Assembly (NCBI GenBank): GCA_020853135.1
Contig: JADYZO010000042.1
Span: 29,780-93,779, forward strand
Direction of reading: 5' to 3'
Source: Gammaproteobacteria bacterium
GTDB taxonomy: Bacteria > Pseudomonadota > Gammaproteobacteria > Steroidobacterales > GCA-2729495
Length of the DNA stretch: 64,000 bases
The position numbers and the translations under genes are program-made. Positions 42,546-53,211 of this stretch are shown here, one piece after another. The notes under the pieces are model-generated. The model searched no databases, had not been told where the DNA came from, and saw nothing but the letters and a program-made list of their open reading frames with translations. Position 1 is the stretch's first letter. Each line of letters opens with the position of its first letter.

Positions 42546-42603
42546 TCCGCTGGTACCTTGCTGGCATCCGGGAACGGGCTGCAGCGGCAGCCGGGGTGAG
42601 ATC

Positions 42604-43164
42604 ATGAGCGACACGATCCTGCGCGAACAGGTGGCCGGCGAGCGCCGCCGGCTGAAGGCGGTGCGCAACGCACTCTCGGTGGCACTGGAGAAGGGCGCGC
42701 AGGGCAGCCCGGGCTTCGTGCCCTTTTACCTGGCCGAGGGTGATTACATCGAGGCGGCGATGAACCGCCTGCACGCCCAGGACGTGCGCATGGGCGAGAT
42801 GATCCGCGCGAAGCTCGGCACCCCCGATGCCGGCCAGGAGGAGGCGCTGCGCGAGATCGACGGGCGCCTGGCTGCCAACCAGCGGCACCTGCGCGAGCTG
42901 GTCGCGGCACGTGATGCGCTCCGGAAGGAAGGCGCGGCGGCGCTCGGCCGCTTCGAGAGGGCGGCGCGCGACTATACGGCGTTCATCACCGCCAACATGG
43001 GCCACCACGGTCCGGTCACCGAACTGGCGCAGCGGCTGTTCTCCAGCGACGACTGGGCGCGCATGGCCGGGGTGACGGAGGCCGAGATGCAGCGCGAGCG
43101 CGAACTCCACGAGCGGGTGTTTGCCGCGCTGCCAGCCGGCGTGCAGGCCGCGGCAGGAGGCTGA
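42604..43164 (+). CDS. Hypothetical helical protein (no family recognised)
   Basis: ORF with ATG start MSDTILREQVAGERRRLKAVRNALSVALEKGAQ; codon bias consistent with coding. Confidence 0.7.
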   Translation: MSDTILREQVAGERRRLKAVRNALSVALEKGAQGSPGFVPFYLAEGDYIEAAMNRLHAQDVRMGEMIRAKLGTPDAGQEEALREIDGRLAANQRHLRELVAARDALRKEGAAALGRFERAARDYTAFITANMGHHGPVTELAQRLFSSDDWARMAGVTEAEMQRERELHERVFAALPAGVQAAAGG

Positions 43165-43179
43165 GCGGCCGGCCGGCCG

Positions 43180-43977
43180 CTAGCGTGGCGTCTCGCGCTG
43201 CCCCAGCAACCGCTCGAGCAGCTCGATCTGGCGTTCCTGCTGGGTGATGAGCTCGCGCCAGGCACGTTCGCGCAGCTCATCCACCTTCTCGTGCAGGGCG
43301 AGGATCTCCAGTTCCGCCTTGAGGTTGATCTCGTAGTCGGCGTGGGCGTGCTCACGGTCCTTCTGGGCCGCGCGGTTCTGGCTCATGAGGATGATCGGCG
43401 CCTGGATGGCCGCCAGGCAGGACAGCACGAGGTTCAGGAGGATGAACGGGTAGGGGTCGAAGGGCTGGACGGTCTCGTGGTTGTACAGCATCCACGCGCT
43501 CAGCACCGCGCCAAACAGGCCGATGAAGGCCCAGCTGCCGCCGAACCGGGCAACGCCATCGGCCAGGCGCTCGCCGAGCGGGGTGATGTGCTCCTGCTCG
43601 AGGTCATGCGCGACCGGCTCGCGCGCCAGGAACTTGTCCAGCACGGCGCGGTCTGTCGGGGACAGCTGCGCGATCCGGGCCTGGAGGTTGCGTGGCTGCA
43701 CCACGTTGCCGACCACGCGGGTCGCCCGCAACGCCGCGCGTGCCGCGAGGTGCATGAGCGCAAGCATGCCGATGGCACCGGTCAGCGCCACCGCCATCTG
43801 CATGGTGCCCGGACGTGGCTCGATGATGCCGGTCATGCGCAGCAGCGTGCCGGTGGCGACCCCGCCGATGCTGCCCAGGGCGAGGTCCCCGGCAAAGCCG
43901 ATGCGTGATTCCGGCAGCACCCACCGGCCGAGCAACCCGGCAATGAGACCCGTCAACAACCACTGCCAGACGTGCAT
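43180..43977 (-). CDS. Membrane protein: YeaQ/YmgE-like N-terminus plus DUF1003
   Basis: N-terminal glycine-rich TM region (LLTGLIAGLLGRWVLPE...GDLALGSIGGVATG) and DUF1003 core (RFGGSWAFIGLFGAVLSAWMLYN...FDPYPFILLNLVLSCLAAIQAPIILMSQNRAAQKDR). Confidence 0.85.
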   Translation of the reverse strand: MHVWQWLLTGLIAGLLGRWVLPESRIGFAGDLALGSIGGVATGTLLRMTGIIEPRPGTMQMAVALTGAIGMLALMHLAARAALRATRVVGNVVQPRNLQARIAQLSPTDRAVLDKFLAREPVAHDLEQEHITPLGERLADGVARFGGSWAFIGLFGAVLSAWMLYNHETVQPFDPYPFILLNLVLSCLAAIQAPIILMSQNRAAQKDREHAHADYEINLKAELEILALHEKVDELRERAWRELITQQERQIELLERLLGQRETPR

Positions 43978-44191
43978 GCAGGCATCTCCGCGCCGATCCG
44001 GCCGCCATGGTGTCGCAACGCATGCGCATGGAGCAACCCATCGCACGTACCCGGTCCGCGCCGCTGCCTTCCCCATGGCCCGATGTTCATGGCCGCGCAG
44101 CAGCGCAGCCGCCGGGCTGGCATTGGCGTTGCTGTATTCGACGGGGCCGGGTCGCTAGAATCCGGATCGGTCCCCACGGTACCCGCGGCGC

Positions 44192-45484
44192 ATGCCGGAC
44201 CCGGCCTCTTCCTCCGTTGCACCCCCCGAAGGTCCTGCGCTGCCAGGGCGATCGGCACATGCGCGCCGCAATGCCGTCCTGGTCGCCCTGGGAGTCGTCC
44301 TCGCCGGGGCGGGCGCATGGTGGTGGTTCGGTCGCGTGTCGCTGGAGCGTGCCGGGCAGCCGGGCCCCCACCGGGCGGCCATGGGCCGCAGCATGTCCGG
44401 GCAGGGACGCCCATCCGCGACCGTGGGTACTGCGCCAGTCGCAAGGCTCGATGTGCCGGTCACCATCACCGCCATCGGCACGGTGCAGCCCACGGTGAGT
44501 GCAACAGTGCGCAGCCAGGTATCCGGGGTGCTGACGTCGATCCGCTTCGTTGAGGGCGGGCGGGTGGACAAGGGGCAGGTGCTGGCCGAGGTGGACGCCG
44601 GCCCCTTTCGCCAGGCTGTCAGCCAGGCGCAGGGAGTCCTCGAGCGTGATCGCGCGCAACTCGCGGTGGCGGGCGCCGACCTCGAACGCTACCAGGCCCT
44701 CTGGGCGCAGGACTCGATTGCCAGGCAGCAGGTCGACACGCAGCTCGCGCTGGTCAGGCAGCTGCAGGGTACGGTGCAGGCGGACCAGGCAGCGGTCAAC
44801 GCGGCGCAGATCAACCTCGGCTACGCCACTGTGCGCGCACCGGTGGCCGGGCGCATCGGCCTGCGGCGGGCCGATGTCGGCAACTATGTGACGGCCAGCG
44901 ATGCCAACGGCATCGCCGTCATCACCGTGGAGTCGCCGATGGATGTCGGGTTTGCACTGCCACAGGCGGAGATCGCCCGGGTGCGCGAGGCGGTGCGCCA
45001 CGGGGTCTTGCCGGTGACGGTGGTCGACCAGTCGGGCCAGACCGAGCTGGCGCGGGGCAGGTTCTCGACCCTGGACAATGCCATCGACGTGACGACCGGC
45101 ACCGTGAAGGCCAAGGCGCGGTTCGACAATCGCGATGGCCGGCTGTTTCCCAACCAGTTCGTGAACATCCGGCTGCAGGTCGGCACCATCCCCCAGGCAC
45201 TGGTGGTGCCGGTGAGTGCGGTGCGCTACGGGCCGGACGGCAGCTTCGTGTTTGTCCTGCAGGCAGACCAGACGGTCAGGATCGTGGGCGTCGTCACCGG
45301 GGTGGCTGCTGCTGACGGGATTGTGGTCTCCGGCGCGCTCGCGGCGGGGGACACGGTGGTGGCCGAAGGCGCGGACAGGCTGGACGACGGTTCGCGGGTC
45401 GTGCTGGCCGGGCCGCCGCGTGAGGGGGCCGCCCCTGCCCGGGGACGGGGCAGCAGTCCGGGTGCGCCCGCCGCACCGCCGTGA
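44192..45484 (+). CDS. RND efflux periplasmic adaptor (MdtA-like)
   Basis: VTITAIGTVQPTVSATVRSQVSGVLTSIRFVEGGRVDKGQVLAEVD and VRAPVAGRIGLRRADVGNYV. Confidence 0.93.
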   Translation: MPDPASSSVAPPEGPALPGRSAHARRNAVLVALGVVLAGAGAWWWFGRVSLERAGQPGPHRAAMGRSMSGQGRPSATVGTAPVARLDVPVTITAIGTVQPTVSATVRSQVSGVLTSIRFVEGGRVDKGQVLAEVDAGPFRQAVSQAQGVLERDRAQLAVAGADLERYQALWAQDSIARQQVDTQLALVRQLQGTVQADQAAVNAAQINLGYATVRAPVAGRIGLRRADVGNYVTASDANGIAVITVESPMDVGFALPQAEIARVREAVRHGVLPVTVVDQSGQTELARGRFSTLDNAIDVTTGTVKAKARFDNRDGRLFPNQFVNIRLQVGTIPQALVVPVSAVRYGPDGSFVFVLQADQTVRIVGVVTGVAAADGIVVSGALAAGDTVVAEGADRLDDGSRVVLAGPPREGAAPARGRGSSPGAPAAPP

Positions 45485-48400
45485 CTGCCCGGGGCGAATC
45501 GCCGCCTCCCGCCGGCGCCCCGGCGGATCCCGCTGCGAGCCCGTCGCGGCTGTTCATCGAACGGCCGGTCGCCACCTCGCTGTTCATGCTGGCCATCCTG
45601 CTGTCGGGGCTGATCGCGTTGCGGCTCCTGCCATTGTCCGCGCTGCCCGAGGTCGACTACCCGACCATCCAGGTCAGCACGCTCTATCCTGGCGCCAGCC
45701 CGGACGTGATGGCGATGACGGTGACCGCACCGCTGGAGCGCCAGTTCGGGCAGATGGCCGGCCTGCAGCGGATGTCCTCGGTCTCCTCGGGCGGGGCCAG
45801 CATCATCACGCTGCAATTCGGCCTGGCGCTGTCGCTCGACGTGGCCGAGCAGGAGGTGCAGGCGGCGATCAACGCGGCAGCCACGCTGCTGCCGGGCGAC
45901 CTGCCGGCCCCGCCCGTGTATGCCAAGGTGAACCCTGCGGATGCCCCGATCATGACCGTGGCGGTGACGTCCGCCACACGCACGTTGTCCGATGTGCAGA
46001 ACCTGGTCGCCCAGCGCCTCGCCGCCAAGCTGGCGCAGGTGTCCGGGGTCGGCCTGGTCTCGATGTCCGCCGGCCAGCGCCCGGCCGTGCGCATCCAGGC
46101 GGACATGCCCGCGCTGGCGGCCCAGGGCCTGACGCTGGAGAACCTGCGCACGGCCATTGCCGGAGCCAACGCCAACGGGGCCAAGGGCAGCTTCGACGGG
46201 CCGACACGCAGCTGGTCCATCGACGCCAATGACCAGCTCGGGTCGGTCGAGCAGTACCGGGCGCTGGTCGTCGGCTTCCGGGACGGGGCGGCCGTGCACC
46301 TGTCCGACGTGGCGCGCGTCGTCGATGCGTCGGAGAACAGCCGCATCGGGGCCTGGATGAACCGGCAGCCCGGGATCATCGTCGACATCCAGCGCCAGCC
46401 CGGGGCCAACGTCATCTCCACCGTTGATGCCGTCCAGCGGGCCCTGCCGGGACTGGAACAGGCGCTGCCCGGGGACGTGCACGTCACGGTGCTGGCTGAT
46501 CGCACCACGGGCATCCGGGCCTCCGTGCGCGATGTCGGGTTCGAGCTGGTGCTGGCCGTGGCGCTGGTGGTCGTGGCGATCTTCCTGTTTCTCGGCTCGC
46601 CGCACGCCACCCTCATCGCCGCGATTTCGGTGCCGCTGTCCCTCGTCGGCAGTTTTGGCGCGATGTACCTGATGGGTTTCAGCCTGAACAACCTGACCCT
46701 GATGGCGCTGACCATCGCCAGCGGCTTCGTCGTCGATGACGCCATCGTCGTGATCGAGGACATCTCACGGCACGTGGAGGAGGGCCACAGCGCCATGCAG
46801 GCCGCCTTGCGGGGTGCCCGCGAGGTCGGCTTCACCATCATCTCCCTCACCGTCAGCCTGGTCGCCGTGCTGATCCCGCTGCTGTTCATGGGCGATGTGG
46901 TGGGCCGCCTGTTCCGCGAATTCGCCGTCTCGCTGGCGGTGACCATCCTGATCTCGGCGGTGGTGTCGCTGACACTGGTGCCCATGCTGGCGGCGCGCTG
47001 GCTGCGGCCGGCACCGGCGGCGCGTGAGCGGTCCCTGGCCCGTATCCCGCGCGATCTCCTGGCCAGCATGGCCAGGCGCTACGCGACGGCACTGGACCGG
47101 GTCCTGCTCCATCGTCCGTTGATGATGGCCGTCTTCGCCCTGACCCTGCTGGCGACGGGACTCCTGGTGTGGCTGATTCCCAAGGGCCTGTTTCCCGAGC
47201 AGGACACCGGCCAGTTGCAGGCGACGGTGATCGCGGGGCAGGACGTGTCGTTCGCGCGCATGGCCAGCCTGCAGCGCCAGGTGGCGGACATCGTCCTCGG
47301 GGATCCTGATGTCGAATCCCTGAGCTCGAGCATTGGCGTGGATGGGCGCAATGCCACCCTCAACCAGGGGCGGATGCTGGTCAACCTCAGGCCGAAGGCC
47401 GTGCGCCGTGATCCCCAGGACCAGACCATCGCGCGGCTGCTGCAGGCCGTCCGCGCGCAGGCCGGCGGGATCGGCTTTTACCTGCGGCCGGTGCAGGACC
47501 TGACCATCGATGCCGAAGCTGGCCCCACCCAGTATCGCTTCGCCGTGCAGGGTGCCGGCCGGGGGGAGGTCGACCGGTTCAGCCAGGCACTGGCGCGGAC
47601 CTTGCGCGATGCGCCCGAAGTCCGCAATGCCGTCAGCGATGTGCAGACGCAGGGCAAGGCCATCTACATCAGCGTGGACAGGGATGCCGCGGCGCGCGTG
47701 GGGGTGACGGCGGCGGCGGTGGATGCCGCGCTCTACGACGCCTTCGGCCAGCGGATCGTCTCCACCATCTTCACGCCGTCCACGCAGGAGCGGGTGATCC
47801 TGGAGGCATTTCCCGATGCACGGGCCGGCCCGGAGATGCTGCAGGAGGTGCATCTGGCCGGGAGCGGCGGCGCCGTCGTGCCGCTGACGGCGATCGCCAC
47901 CATCAGCACCGGTTCTGCGGCACTGGCCGTGGTGCGCGCCGGGCAGTTCCCCGCCTCGACCATCGGCTTCGACCTGGCGCCAGGTGTCTCCCTCGGCAGG
48001 GCCGTGGGGGCCATCGCCGGGGTGGCCGCGAAGATGGGTCTCCCGGCGGGCCTCACCCTGCAGTTCCTCGGCGCATCGAGCGCGTTCCAGGCTTCGCTCG
48101 CGAACGAGGGCTGGCTGATCCTGGCGGCCATCGTCTGTGTCTACATCACGCTCGGCGTCCTGTACGAAAGCTATGTCCATCCCCTGACCATCCTCTCCAC
48201 GCTGCCGTCGGCCGGGCTGGGCGCCCTGCTGGCCCTGCTCATCGCGGGCAATGACCTGGGCGTGATCGGCATCATCGGCATCGTGCTGCTGATCGGCATC
48301 GTCAAGAAGAACGCGATCATGATGATCGACTTCGCCATCGCCGCGCAGCGCGGGTCGGGGCTGGCCGCGGAAGCCGCGATCCGGGATGCCGCGGCGCTGC

Positions 48401-48633
48401 GTTTCCGCCCGATCATGATGACGACGTTCGCGGCGCTGTTCGCGGCCATACCGCTGATCCTCGGCGGCGGCATGGGCTCCGAGCTGCGCCAGCCGCTGGG
48501 CATCGCGGTGGCCGGCGGGCTGGTCATGAGCCAGGCGCTGACGCTGTTCACCACGCCGGTCATCTACCTGGTGTTCGAGGACTGGACGGCGCGCCTGCGC
48601 GGGGCGGGCGGGCGGCACCGGCCCGCGGCATGA
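45481..48633 (+). CDS. RND efflux permease (MdtB-like)
   Basis: Twelve-TM RND pattern: ALPEVDYPTIQVSTLYPGASPDVMAMTVTAPLERQFGQM; GIVLLIGIVKKNAIMMIDFA. Confidence 0.95.
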   Translation: MTARGESPPPAGAPADPAASPSRLFIERPVATSLFMLAILLSGLIALRLLPLSALPEVDYPTIQVSTLYPGASPDVMAMTVTAPLERQFGQMAGLQRMSSVSSGGASIITLQFGLALSLDVAEQEVQAAINAAATLLPGDLPAPPVYAKVNPADAPIMTVAVTSATRTLSDVQNLVAQRLAAKLAQVSGVGLVSMSAGQRPAVRIQADMPALAAQGLTLENLRTAIAGANANGAKGSFDGPTRSWSIDANDQLGSVEQYRALVVGFRDGAAVHLSDVARVVDASENSRIGAWMNRQPGIIVDIQRQPGANVISTVDAVQRALPGLEQALPGDVHVTVLADRTTGIRASVRDVGFELVLAVALVVVAIFLFLGSPHATLIAAISVPLSLVGSFGAMYLMGFSLNNLTLMALTIASGFVVDDAIVVIEDISRHVEEGHSAMQAALRGAREVGFTIISLTVSLVAVLIPLLFMGDVVGRLFREFAVSLAVTILISAVVSLTLVPMLAARWLRPAPAARERSLARIPRDLLASMARRYATALDRVLLHRPLMMAVFALTLLATGLLVWLIPKGLFPEQDTGQLQATVIAGQDVSFARMASLQRQVADIVLGDPDVESLSSSIGVDGRNATLNQGRMLVNLRPKAVRRDPQDQTIARLLQAVRAQAGGIGFYLRPVQDLTIDAEAGPTQYRFAVQGAGRGEVDRFSQALARTLRDAPEVRNAVSDVQTQGKAIYISVDRDAAARVGVTAAAVDAALYDAFGQRIVSTIFTPSTQERVILEAFPDARAGPEMLQEVHLAGSGGAVVPLTAIATISTGSAALAVVRAGQFPASTIGFDLAPGVSLGRAVGAIAGVAAKMGLPAGLTLQFLGASSAFQASLANEGWLILAAIVCVYITLGVLYESYVHPLTILSTLPSAGLGALLALLIAGNDLGVIGIIGIVLLIGIVKKNAIMMIDFAIAAQRGSGLAAEAAIRDAAALRFRPIMMTTFAALFAAIPLILGGGMGSELRQPLGIAVAGGLVMSQALTLFTTPVIYLVFEDWTARLRGAGGRHRPAA

Positions 48634-51600
48634 ACCTCTCGGCGCCATTCATCCGGCGGCCGGTCGGCACCACGCTGCTGACGCTCGGCATCGCCCTGTC
48701 CGGCGTAGCGGCATTCACGGTGCTGCCGGTGGCACCGCTGCCGCAGGTCGATTTCCCGACCATTTCCGTGTCAGCCAGCCTGCCCGGCGCCAGCCCGGCC
48801 ACCATGGCCGGCAGCGTGGCGGCGCCCCTGGAGAGGCGCCTGGCGACGATCGCCGGGGTCACCCAGCTGACGTCCGCGTCCGGGATCGGTGCGACGCAGA
48901 TCATCCTGCAGTTCGACCTGGGGCGCGCGATCGACGGGGCCGCCCGTGACGTGCAGGCGGCAGTCAACGCCGCGCGCGCCGACCTGCCAGCGGCGCTGAA
49001 GACGAACCCGACCTACAACAAGGTGAACCCGGCCGATGCGCCGATCATGATCCTCGCGCTGACCTCGCCAACAAGGACGGCCGATGCCATCTACGATGCG
49101 GTGTCGACCGTGATCCAGCAGGCCCTGTCCCAGGTACCCGGCGTCGGCCAGGTGGAACTGGGGGGCGGCGCACTGCCGGCCGTGCGCATCGACATCGACC
49201 CGGAGAAACTGGCGAGCGCCGGCATCGGCCTCGAGGAGGTGCGCACGGCGGTGGCCGCGACCAGTGCCAGCCGGCCCCGCGGCCTGGTGGAGGGCGGCGG
49301 CAATGCCTACCAGCTCTACACCAGTGCACCCAGCCGGTCGGCGCGTGATTTCGCGCAGGTCGTCGTCGCGACCCGCAATGGCGTGAACGTGCACCTGGGC
49401 GAGGTGGCCCGGGTCAATGAGGGTCCGGAGAACATCCAGACGCTGGGCCTCTTCAATGGCCGGCGCGCGGTCACGGTGATCCTCAGCCGCCAGCCGGGGG
49501 CGAACATCATTGCCACCGTCGATGCGATCAGGCAGGCACTGCCCGGCCTGCGCGCGCGCATACCGGCGGACATCAGGCTGGAGATCGCCTCGGACCGGAC
49601 CACCACCATCCGCGCCTCCCTGCACGAGATCGAGATCACGCTCCTGATCGCCACCGTGCTGGTGGTGCTGGTCGTCAGCGTGTTCCTGCAGTCGTGGCGG
49701 GCGACCCTGGTGCCGGCCGTGTCGGTGGTGGTTTCCCTGCTGGGTACGCTGGGCCTGATGTACCTGCTGGGCTTCTCGCTCGACAACCTGTCGCTGATGG
49801 CGCTGACCATCGCCACCGGTTTCGTGGTGGACGATGCCATCGTCGTCCTGGAGAACATCAACCGGCACGTCGAGGCCGGGATGGACCGGATCAGTGCGGC
49901 ACTGCAGGGCGCGCGGGAGGTGGGCTTCACGGTGGTGGCGATCAGCACCAGCCTGGTCGCGGTCTTCATCCCGCTGCTGTTCATGGGCGGGCTGGTCGGT
50001 CGGCTGTTCCGCGAGTTCGCGGTCACCATGACGGTGGCCGTGATGATCTCCATGGTGCTGTCCCTGACCACGACACCCATGATTGCCGCCGTGGTCCTGC
50101 GCAACGGCGGTGCCGCTGCCCCCGGCGCGGCGCGCCTTGCCGCGCTGGCAGGGCGTGGCATGAGCAGGTTGCGCCAGTTCTACGCGCGTTGCCTGGACTG
50201 GGCGCTGGGCAATCGCGGGGCGGTCCTGCTGCTGTTGCTGGGTGCCATCGCCCTCAACGGCTATCTGCTGGCGGTCGTGCCGAAGGGATTCTTCCCGCAG
50301 CAGGATACCGGGGCACTGAATGGCGGGCTGCGCCTCGACCAGTCGGCCTCTTTCGCCGCCAGCGGCGCCAAGCTCAGGCAGCTGGTGGACATCCTGCGTG
50401 CGGACCCGGCCATCGAGAACGTCACGGCCTTCACGGGCGGCTCCCGGGCGGGCGGCGGCTTCGTGTACGCCACCGAGAAACCGCGCGGGCAGCGTCCGTC
50501 CACACAGGAGGTGATCCAGCGGCTGCGCCCGCGGCTGGCGCAGGTCACCGGGGCAAGCCTGTTTCTCAACCCGGTCCAGGACATGCAGATCGGCGGGCGT
50601 GGCGCGAACTCGACCTACCAGTACACGCTCAAGGCCGATGACTCGGCGGACCTGGCGACGGGCGCGCAGATGCTGACACAGGCGCTGAAACAGGACCCGC
50701 TGCTGGTCGATGTCGATGTCGACCGGTTGAGCAGCGCGGTATCGGCATACCTGGACATCGATCACGCAGCGGCGGCGCGGCTGGGGCTGGCGAGCACCGG
50801 CATCGATGCCACCCTCTACGATGCCTTCGGGCAGCGGCAGGTGGCGACGCTCTACAGCGATGTCAACCAGTATCACGTGGTCATGGGCGTGGCCAGCCAG
50901 GCGCGCACCTCACCGCAGGCCTTCGACCTCATCTACCTGCCGGCGGCGGGTAGTGCCTCACCCGCCGGTGCCACCGGCATTGGCCTTGCCCCGACCGGCA
51001 TGGCGCCGCTGTCGGCGCTTGCCACCTGGCACGTACAGTCCGCGCCAGGACGGGTGAACCACCAGGATGGCATGCCGGCGGCCACCATCAGCTTCAACCT
51101 TCCGCCCGGGGTGACGCTCGGCCAGGCGACCGGGGAGATCGGCCGGGTGCAGGCCAGTCTCCCCCTGCCCCCGGGCGTGCACGGGCAGTTTGCCGGCACG
51201 GCGCAGGTGTTCCAGCAGACCACCAGTTCCATCCCGTTGCTGATCCTGGCCGCCTTGCTGACGATCTACCTGGTGCTGGGCATCCTCTACGAGGACCTGC
51301 TCCATCCGCTCACGGTGCTGTCCACGCTGCCTGCGGCTGGCGTGGGTGCGGTGATCGCCCTGCTGCTGACCGCGACCCAGTTCGACCTGATCGGCCTGGT
51401 GGGCCTGATCCTGCTGATCGGCATCGTCAAGAAGAACGCGATCATGATGATCGACTTCGCCATCGAGGCCGAGCGGCGGGGTGAGCCGGCGGTGGCGGCG
51501 ATCCGCGCAGCAGCGTTGCTGCGGTTGCGCCCGATCCTGATGACGACGCTGGCCGCCGGGCTCGGTGCCCTGCCCCTGGCGATCGGCTTTGGCGACGGCT

Positions 51601-51776
51601 CGGAGCTGCGTCGCCCGCTCGGCATCACCATCATCGGGGGGCTCGTGGCCAGCCAGTTCCTCACGCTGCTGACGACGCCGGTGGTGTACCTGGCCCTGGG
51701 GCAGCTGCGCCGCCCGCGACAGCCGGGACGCGATGGCGCCGGATCACCCATCCCCTCCAGGCCGGTGCCGGCATGA
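48630..51776 (+). CDS. RND efflux permease (MdtC-like)
   Basis: Second RND permease, LPQVDFPTISVSASLPGASPATMAGSVAAPLERRLATIAGV; LILLIGIVKKNAIMMIDFAIEAER. Confidence 0.95.
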   Translation: MNLSAPFIRRPVGTTLLTLGIALSGVAAFTVLPVAPLPQVDFPTISVSASLPGASPATMAGSVAAPLERRLATIAGVTQLTSASGIGATQIILQFDLGRAIDGAARDVQAAVNAARADLPAALKTNPTYNKVNPADAPIMILALTSPTRTADAIYDAVSTVIQQALSQVPGVGQVELGGGALPAVRIDIDPEKLASAGIGLEEVRTAVAATSASRPRGLVEGGGNAYQLYTSAPSRSARDFAQVVVATRNGVNVHLGEVARVNEGPENIQTLGLFNGRRAVTVILSRQPGANIIATVDAIRQALPGLRARIPADIRLEIASDRTTTIRASLHEIEITLLIATVLVVLVVSVFLQSWRATLVPAVSVVVSLLGTLGLMYLLGFSLDNLSLMALTIATGFVVDDAIVVLENINRHVEAGMDRISAALQGAREVGFTVVAISTSLVAVFIPLLFMGGLVGRLFREFAVTMTVAVMISMVLSLTTTPMIAAVVLRNGGAAAPGAARLAALAGRGMSRLRQFYARCLDWALGNRGAVLLLLLGAIALNGYLLAVVPKGFFPQQDTGALNGGLRLDQSASFAASGAKLRQLVDILRADPAIENVTAFTGGSRAGGGFVYATEKPRGQRPSTQEVIQRLRPRLAQVTGASLFLNPVQDMQIGGRGANSTYQYTLKADDSADLATGAQMLTQALKQDPLLVDVDVDRLSSAVSAYLDIDHAAAARLGLASTGIDATLYDAFGQRQVATLYSDVNQYHVVMGVASQARTSPQAFDLIYLPAAGSASPAGATGIGLAPTGMAPLSALATWHVQSAPGRVNHQDGMPAATISFNLPPGVTLGQATGEIGRVQASLPLPPGVHGQFAGTAQVFQQTTSSIPLLILAALLTIYLVLGILYEDLLHPLTVLSTLPAAGVGAVIALLLTATQFDLIGLVGLILLIGIVKKNAIMMIDFAIEAERRGEPAVAAIRAAALLRLRPILMTTLAAGLGALPLAIGFGDGSELRRPLGITIIGGLVASQFLTLLTTPVVYLALGQLRRPRQPGRDGAGSPIPSRPVPA

Positions 51777-53188
51777 AGCCAGTCCGGCATCTGTTCCGTG
51801 GTGCGCTGGCGCTTCTGGCCGCCAGTGCCGTCGCCTGCAGCCTCGTGCCCGCCTACCAGCGGCCCGAGGTGAAGATTCCCGCCAGTTTCAGGGAAGCGCC
51901 GGCGTACTGGGGCACTGCCACGCCGGCAGATGACCAGCCGCGGACTGCCTGGTGGCAGGCCTTCGACGATCCGGTGCTGGATGCCCTGGAGGTGGAGGCC
52001 ACCGCCAGCAACCAGGGCATCGCCGCGGCACTGGCCGCCTACGATGGGGCGCAGGCCGTCGTGCGTGGCTCGCGCGCCGACCTCTGGCCCGGCGTGACGG
52101 CCGGCATCGGGACGACGCGTGCGGGCGGCAGCGGCCTGAGCGGGCCGGCGCGCCGGGCCACGGCATCGGTCAATGCCAGCTGGACGCCCGACCTGTTCGG
52201 CGGTCTCCGCGCGGCGGTTGCGCAGGACCAGGCAGCGGCCCTGGCTTCGCGCGCCAGCCTGGGAAACGTGCTGCTGGCCATCCACGCGGAGGTCGCCAGC
52301 GACTATCTGCTGCTGCGCGGGCTTGATGCCCAGCTCGATGCCTACCAGGCCACCATCACCGGATATCGGCGGGCCGTGGCGATCACCGCCAACCGCTATC
52401 GTGCCGGCGTGGCGCCACACGCGGACCTGCTGCAGGCCGAGACCACCCTGCACGACGCCAGTGCGCAGCTGCTGGAGATGCAGCGCCAGCGTGCGGTGCT
52501 GGAGCATGCGCTGGCGATGCTCCTCGGGCATCCGCCCGCGGACTTCAGCCTGGTCGGGCAGGCATGGGCCGCACGGATTCCGCCGGTGCCGGCCATCCTG
52601 CCCTCGGAGCTGCTGCAGCGGCGTCCGGATGTTGCGGCGGCCGAACGCGACGTGATGGCGACCAATGCGGCAATTGGCGTACAGCGGGCGGCCTGGTTTC
52701 CGTCGCTCGGCGTGACGGGCAGCAAGGGGCGCAGCGCGCAGACGCTCGGTGATCTCGGGAGCGAGGGCAGCGCGGTGTGGTCGCTGGGCGTGACCGGCCT
52801 CATCACACTGCTGGACTGGGGCGGGCGTTCAGCCCGGGTCGACCAGGCCAGGGCAGCCTACCGGCAGGCGGTCGCCAATTATCGCCAGGTGGTGCTCGGC
52901 GCCCTGCAGCAGACGGAGGATGGTCTGGCGGACCTGTCGAGCTATGCCGGGCAGGCGGGGGAACTCGAAGCCGCCTCGGCCGCAGCGGACAAGGTCGAGC
53001 AGATGATGCTGAACCAGTATCTGGCCGGTGTTGCCGATTACACCGCCGTGGTCACCGCCCAGAACACGGCGCTGGCGGCGCGGCGCGCGGCGATTGCCGC
53101 GACGGTCCAGCAGCAACAGGCGGTGGTCGCCTTGACCCAGGCCATCGGCGGTGGCTGGGATGATCGCCTGCCGCCGGCGGGACGCTGA
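51773..53188 (+). CDS. NodT-family outer membrane efflux lipoprotein
   Basis: Lipoprotein signal; TolC-like repeats; ELLQRRPDVAAAERDVMATNAAIGVQRAAWFPSLGVTGS. Confidence 0.94.
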   Translation: MKPVRHLFRGALALLAASAVACSLVPAYQRPEVKIPASFREAPAYWGTATPADDQPRTAWWQAFDDPVLDALEVEATASNQGIAAALAAYDGAQAVVRGSRADLWPGVTAGIGTTRAGGSGLSGPARRATASVNASWTPDLFGGLRAAVAQDQAAALASRASLGNVLLAIHAEVASDYLLLRGLDAQLDAYQATITGYRRAVAITANRYRAGVAPHADLLQAETTLHDASAQLLEMQRQRAVLEHALAMLLGHPPADFSLVGQAWAARIPPVPAILPSELLQRRPDVAAAERDVMATNAAIGVQRAAWFPSLGVTGSKGRSAQTLGDLGSEGSAVWSLGVTGLITLLDWGGRSARVDQARAAYRQAVANYRQVVLGALQQTEDGLADLSSYAGQAGELEAASAAADKVEQMMLNQYLAGVADYTAVVTAQNTALAARRAAIAATVQQQQAVVALTQAIGGGWDDRLPPAGR

Positions 53189-53211
53189 GCAGCAGGAGCC
53201 GCCGGGCGCTG

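Noticed and set aside
48771-50876. 701-aa minus-strand ORF antisense to the MdtC-like gene (and 46765-48648 antisense to MdtB-like)
   Set aside because: Same shadow-ORF pattern; the sense strand encodes conserved RND permeases.
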